NCBI GenBank assembly: GCA_902495025.1
Contig: CABUWB010000086.1
Span: 1-7,699, forward strand
Source of the DNA: an uncultured Eubacteriales bacterium
GTDB lineage: Bacteria > Bacillota > Clostridia > Lachnospirales > CAG-274
Direction of reading: 5' to 3'
Length of the DNA: 7,699 bases
A program made the position numbers and the translations under genes. Positions 5,949-7,699 of the stretch are shown here, one piece after another; within the stretch, counting starts at the first letter, position 1, and each line of letters opens with the position of its first letter. Below the pieces are notes generated by a model. It saw nothing but the letters and a program-made list of their open reading frames with translations. It was not told the DNA's origin and did no database searches.

Positions 5949-7187
5949 TTGGAAATATTAGAGGTAAATGTAAACGAGCAGCTTGGACGGCTGCAGGTGG
6001 AAGTATATGATTTAACCGTTGCAAAGCCAATTGCAGGTGCGTCGGTAGTTATAAGAATGCCCTCGCTGGGCAATGTGATAGAGGAGCTTTTTACCGACTC
6101 GTCGGGACGCACCCCAACTGTGGAGCTGCCCGCACCGCCCGAGCAGTATTCACTTGAGGAAACCTCAACCCAAAAGCCTTACAGCGAGTACGACCTGCTT
6201 ATAAGCGCAGACGGCTACAACGATGAAACCGTAACAGGAGTACAGATTTTTGCAGGCTCTACCGCCTTACAGCGTATATACCTCGGCAGACGTGGAGAGG
6301 AAAACGTAACGGTTACACCGCCCGTACTGTGGGGCAATTATCCGCCTAAAATCCCTGAGGAGGAGGTTAAGGAGCTGCCGCCCGAAACAGGCTTTGTTGT
6401 GCTTGATACGGTGCAGATTCCCGAAATTATTGTTGTGCATGACGGCGTACCAGGCTCCAATGCAAAAAATTATTATGTACCCTACAAGGACTATATTAAA
6501 AATGTTGCCTCAGGCGAGATATATTCAACGTGGCCCACAGAGGCAATAAAAGCAAACGTACTTGCAATAAACTCCTTTACACTTAACAGGGTTTTCACCG
6601 AGTGGTATAGAAATCGCGGATTTGACTTTACTATTACAAGCTCCACACGCTACGACCAGTATTTCAGCTACGGCAGAACAATTTATGAGTCGATAAGCGA
6701 CATTGTTGACGAGCTTTTTACCACCTATATAAAGAGAGAGGGACAGCGGCAGCCGCTTTTTGCACAATACTGCGACGGCAAAAATGTTCAGTGTCCCGGC
6801 TGGATGACCCAGTGGGGCAGTGCCGCCCTTGCGGAGGACGGTATGCGTGCCATTGAAATACTGCGTTATTTTTACGGCAATGATGTTTACCTTGACGCTG
6901 CACCAAAGGTAACCGGCATACCTATAAGCTATCCGGGTACACCGCTTACCGTAGGCAGTACGGGTGATGATGTGCGCACCATACAGCGCCAGCTTAACTC
7001 AATTGCCTCAACCTATACCGCCATACCAAAGGTAAGGGTTGACGGTATTTACGGTGATGCCACAAGACGTGCCGTTGAGGAGTTTCAGCGTATATTCAAT
7101 ATGCCCGTAACAGGCAGCGTGGACTTTGCTACATGGTATGAGATAAGTGAAATTTATGTGGCAATAGAAAAGCTTGCAGAGCTGTAA
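5949..7187 (+). CDS. SpoIID-like/peptidoglycan-binding protein without a signal peptide
   Basis: The protein has 412 residues from a TTG start at 5949, chosen because GAAGGAGG (5933-5940) lies 8 bases upstream; the in-frame TTG at 5931 overlaps that ribosome binding site. Residues about 11-112 look like a beta-sandwich of the carboxypeptidase-regulatory type (GRLQVEVYD, PIAGASVVI, TDSSGRT, YDLLISADGY, LQRIYLG). A Pro/Glu-rich linker follows (115-147). Residues about 175-310 resemble SpoIID: WPTEAIKANVLAINSF (195-210), with Glu198 where SpoIID has its conserved Glu, then DQYFSYGRTI, PLFAQYCDG and GWMTQWGSAALAEDG. Residues about 331-400 are a PG_binding_1 domain: LTVGSTGDDVRTIQRQLN, VDGIYGDATRRAVEEFQ, PVTGSVD. 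The likely role is peptidoglycan binding or cleavage, perhaps in the spore cortex. The N-terminus is charged, with no secretion signal, so how it meets peptidoglycan is unclear. It is divergent from the DUF624 gene. Confidence 0.8.
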   Translation: MEILEVNVNEQLGRLQVEVYDLTVAKPIAGASVVIRMPSLGNVIEELFTDSSGRTPTVELPAPPEQYSLEETSTQKPYSEYDLLISADGYNDETVTGVQIFAGSTALQRIYLGRRGEENVTVTPPVLWGNYPPKIPEEEVKELPPETGFVVLDTVQIPEIIVVHDGVPGSNAKNYYVPYKDYIKNVASGEIYSTWPTEAIKANVLAINSFTLNRVFTEWYRNRGFDFTITSSTRYDQYFSYGRTIYESISDIVDELFTTYIKREGQRQPLFAQYCDGKNVQCPGWMTQWGSAALAEDGMRAIEILRYFYGNDVYLDAAPKVTGIPISYPGTPLTVGSTGDDVRTIQRQLNSIASTYTAIPKVRVDGIYGDATRRAVEEFQRIFNMPVTGSVDFATWYEISEIYVAIEKLAEL

Positions 7188-7214
7188 TATAAAAACACAA
7201 AAGGGACTGTCGTA

Positions 7215-7244
7215 TTTGAATAGATATTATTTAAGGATTAAATT
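7215..7244 (+). promoter_or_regulatory. Possible argD promoter with overlapping ArgR-type box
   Basis: TTGAAT (7216-7221) and TAAATT (7239-7244) are separated by 17 bases, each four of six to consensus. Overlapping the -35, TGAATAGATATTAT (7217-7230) resembles the ArgR/AhrC box core TGAAT-WWWW-ATTCA, with the second half degenerate. Repression of arginine biosynthesis through such a box is established in Firmicutes; its use here is inferred. Confidence 0.3.
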
Positions 7245-7247
7245 AAT

Positions 7248-7431
7248 ATAAATTAGAGTTTATAGAGTATCGGTTTTACACCTCATCCACCGCAAGCGGT
7301 CCCCCTTCCCCTGAGGGGAAGGCTTGAAATGTGCAGGTAACTAAGGCTTCCCCTCAGGGGAAGCTGTCACCGCAGGTGACTGATGAGGTGTAGCTGCGAC
7401 AGCAGCGTTAATAAGATAAACTCTAATTTAT
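7248..7431. repeat. 184-bp palindromic intergenic element with perfect 16-bp terminal inverted repeats (MITE-like)
   Basis: The ends, ATAAATTAGAGTTTAT (7248-7263) and ATAAACTCTAATTTAT (7416-7431), are exact reverse complements. Inside is a second perfect inverted pair, TACACCTCATC (7277-7287) and GATGAGGTGTA (7382-7392). It encloses four hairpins: 7289-7300 (ACCGC-AA-GCGGT), 7304-7322 (CCTTCCCC-TGA-GGGGAAGG), 7346-7364 (GCTTCCCC-TCA-GGGGAAGC) and 7366-7380 (GTCACC-GCA-GGTGAC). A fifth lies outside it at 7393-7406 (GCTGC-GACA-GCAGC). It holds no open frame. It fits a non-autonomous transposon or a dispersed palindromic repeat; similar CCTCATC...CTTCCCCTCAGGGGAAG repeats are, from memory, common in Ruminococcaceae genomes. 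The region 7188-7452 otherwise holds no gene. The element fills the argD leader, ending 9 bases before its ribosome binding site. Confidence 0.8.
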
Positions 7432-7452
7432 CATTTTAACGGAGGAATAAAA

Positions 7453-7699
7453 ATGACAACAGCAGAACTTGGCGAAAAATATATAATGCACACCTACAAC
7501 CGTTTTCCTATTACTTTGGCGGCGGGCAAGGGTATGTATGTTTATGATGAGCATGGCAAGGAATACCTTGACTTTGTTGCAGGCATTGCCGTAAACTCAC
7601 TCGGTCATAATCACCCTAAGCTTGTAAAGGCAATTACCGAGCAGGCATCAAGGATAATACATATTTCCAACTTATACTGGACAGAGCCACAGGTTTCAC
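7453..7699 (+). CDS. argD: Acetylornithine aminotransferase, N-terminal part (cut by window edge)
   Basis: The first 82 residues are visible. They match the start of class III, PLP-dependent ArgD aminotransferases: YIMHTYNRFPITLAAGKGMY (10-29), VYDEHGKEYLDFVAGIAVNS (30-49), LGHNHPKLVKAI (50-61) and HISNLYWTEPQ (70-80). The enzyme converts N-acetylglutamate semialdehyde and glutamate to N-acetylornithine in arginine synthesis. The PLP lysine lies beyond the window. The ATG at 7453 has GGAGG (7441-7445) 7 bases upstream. No other arg gene precedes it in the window, so it may begin an operon or stand alone. Related aminotransferases (for example GABA or ornithine-type) share the fold, but the N-terminal motif favours ArgD. 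Confidence 0.9.
   Translation, partial: MTTAELGEKYIMHTYNRFPITLAAGKGMYVYDEHGKEYLDFVAGIAVNSLGHNHPKLVKAITEQASRIIHISNLYWTEPQVS

Noticed and set aside
7277..7392. CRISPR array
   Set aside because: The repeats are inverted hairpins, not direct repeats of constant length with unique spacers.
7188..7452. T-box or other amino-acid leader riboswitch before argD
   Set aside because: I see no T-box consensus sequence or terminator/antiterminator pair with a T-run; the structure is explained by the palindromic element.

Overview
The window comes from a spore-forming, low-to-medium GC member of the Clostridia. The evidence is an alpha/beta-type small acid-soluble spore protein, strong AGGAGG-type ribosome binding sites before every gene, AT-rich intergenic DNA with sigma-A-like promoters, a DUF624 membrane protein and a biotin-dependent Na+-pump decarboxylase cluster. 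A palindromic intergenic repeat near the right end resembles dispersed repeats I associate with Ruminococcaceae/Oscillospiraceae, so a gut bacterium of that group is my best guess. The species cannot be fixed from the sequence alone.

Left third, minus strand (1-2449): a four-gene operon in the order carboxyltransferase alpha subunit, OadG-like small membrane subunit, biotin carrier protein, and the start of the membrane beta subunit, which runs off the left edge. This is the alpha-delta-gamma-beta order of methylmalonyl-CoA decarboxylase-type sodium pumps. Together these subunits would move a carboxyl group from an acyl-CoA to biotin and couple its release to Na+ export. The alpha subunit is short and divergent at glycine-rich active-site motifs, so its substrate is uncertain.

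Divergent control region (2450-2631): promoters face both ways and flank a strong imperfect inverted repeat. A LysR-type regulator (2632-3543, plus strand) reads away from the decarboxylase operon and probably controls it. A DEDDh 3'-5' exonuclease gene follows the regulator after 4 bases, and the pair ends at a clear intrinsic terminator.

Middle (4185-5856): a 66-residue spore DNA-binding protein (plus) converges on an HD-domain hydrolase gene (minus) across a shared hairpin. Upstream of the hydrolase lies a DUF624/YesL-like membrane protein gene (minus). Both minus genes have their own good promoters.

Right part (5949-7699): a 412-residue protein with a beta-sandwich-like N-terminus, a SpoIID-like centre and a C-terminal peptidoglycan-binding domain but no visible signal peptide (TTG start). 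Next comes a 184-bp non-coding palindromic element with perfect 16-bp terminal inverted repeats. It lies in the leader of argD (acetylornithine aminotransferase), which runs off the right edge. A possible ArgR-type operator and promoter lie just before the element, which suggests that the element has become the argD leader.

No rRNA, tRNA, CRISPR array or intact insertion sequence was seen. The best candidates for something new are the divergent decarboxylase alpha subunit with its linked LysR switch, the leaderless SpoIID-like/peptidoglycan-binding protein, and the palindromic element at argD.
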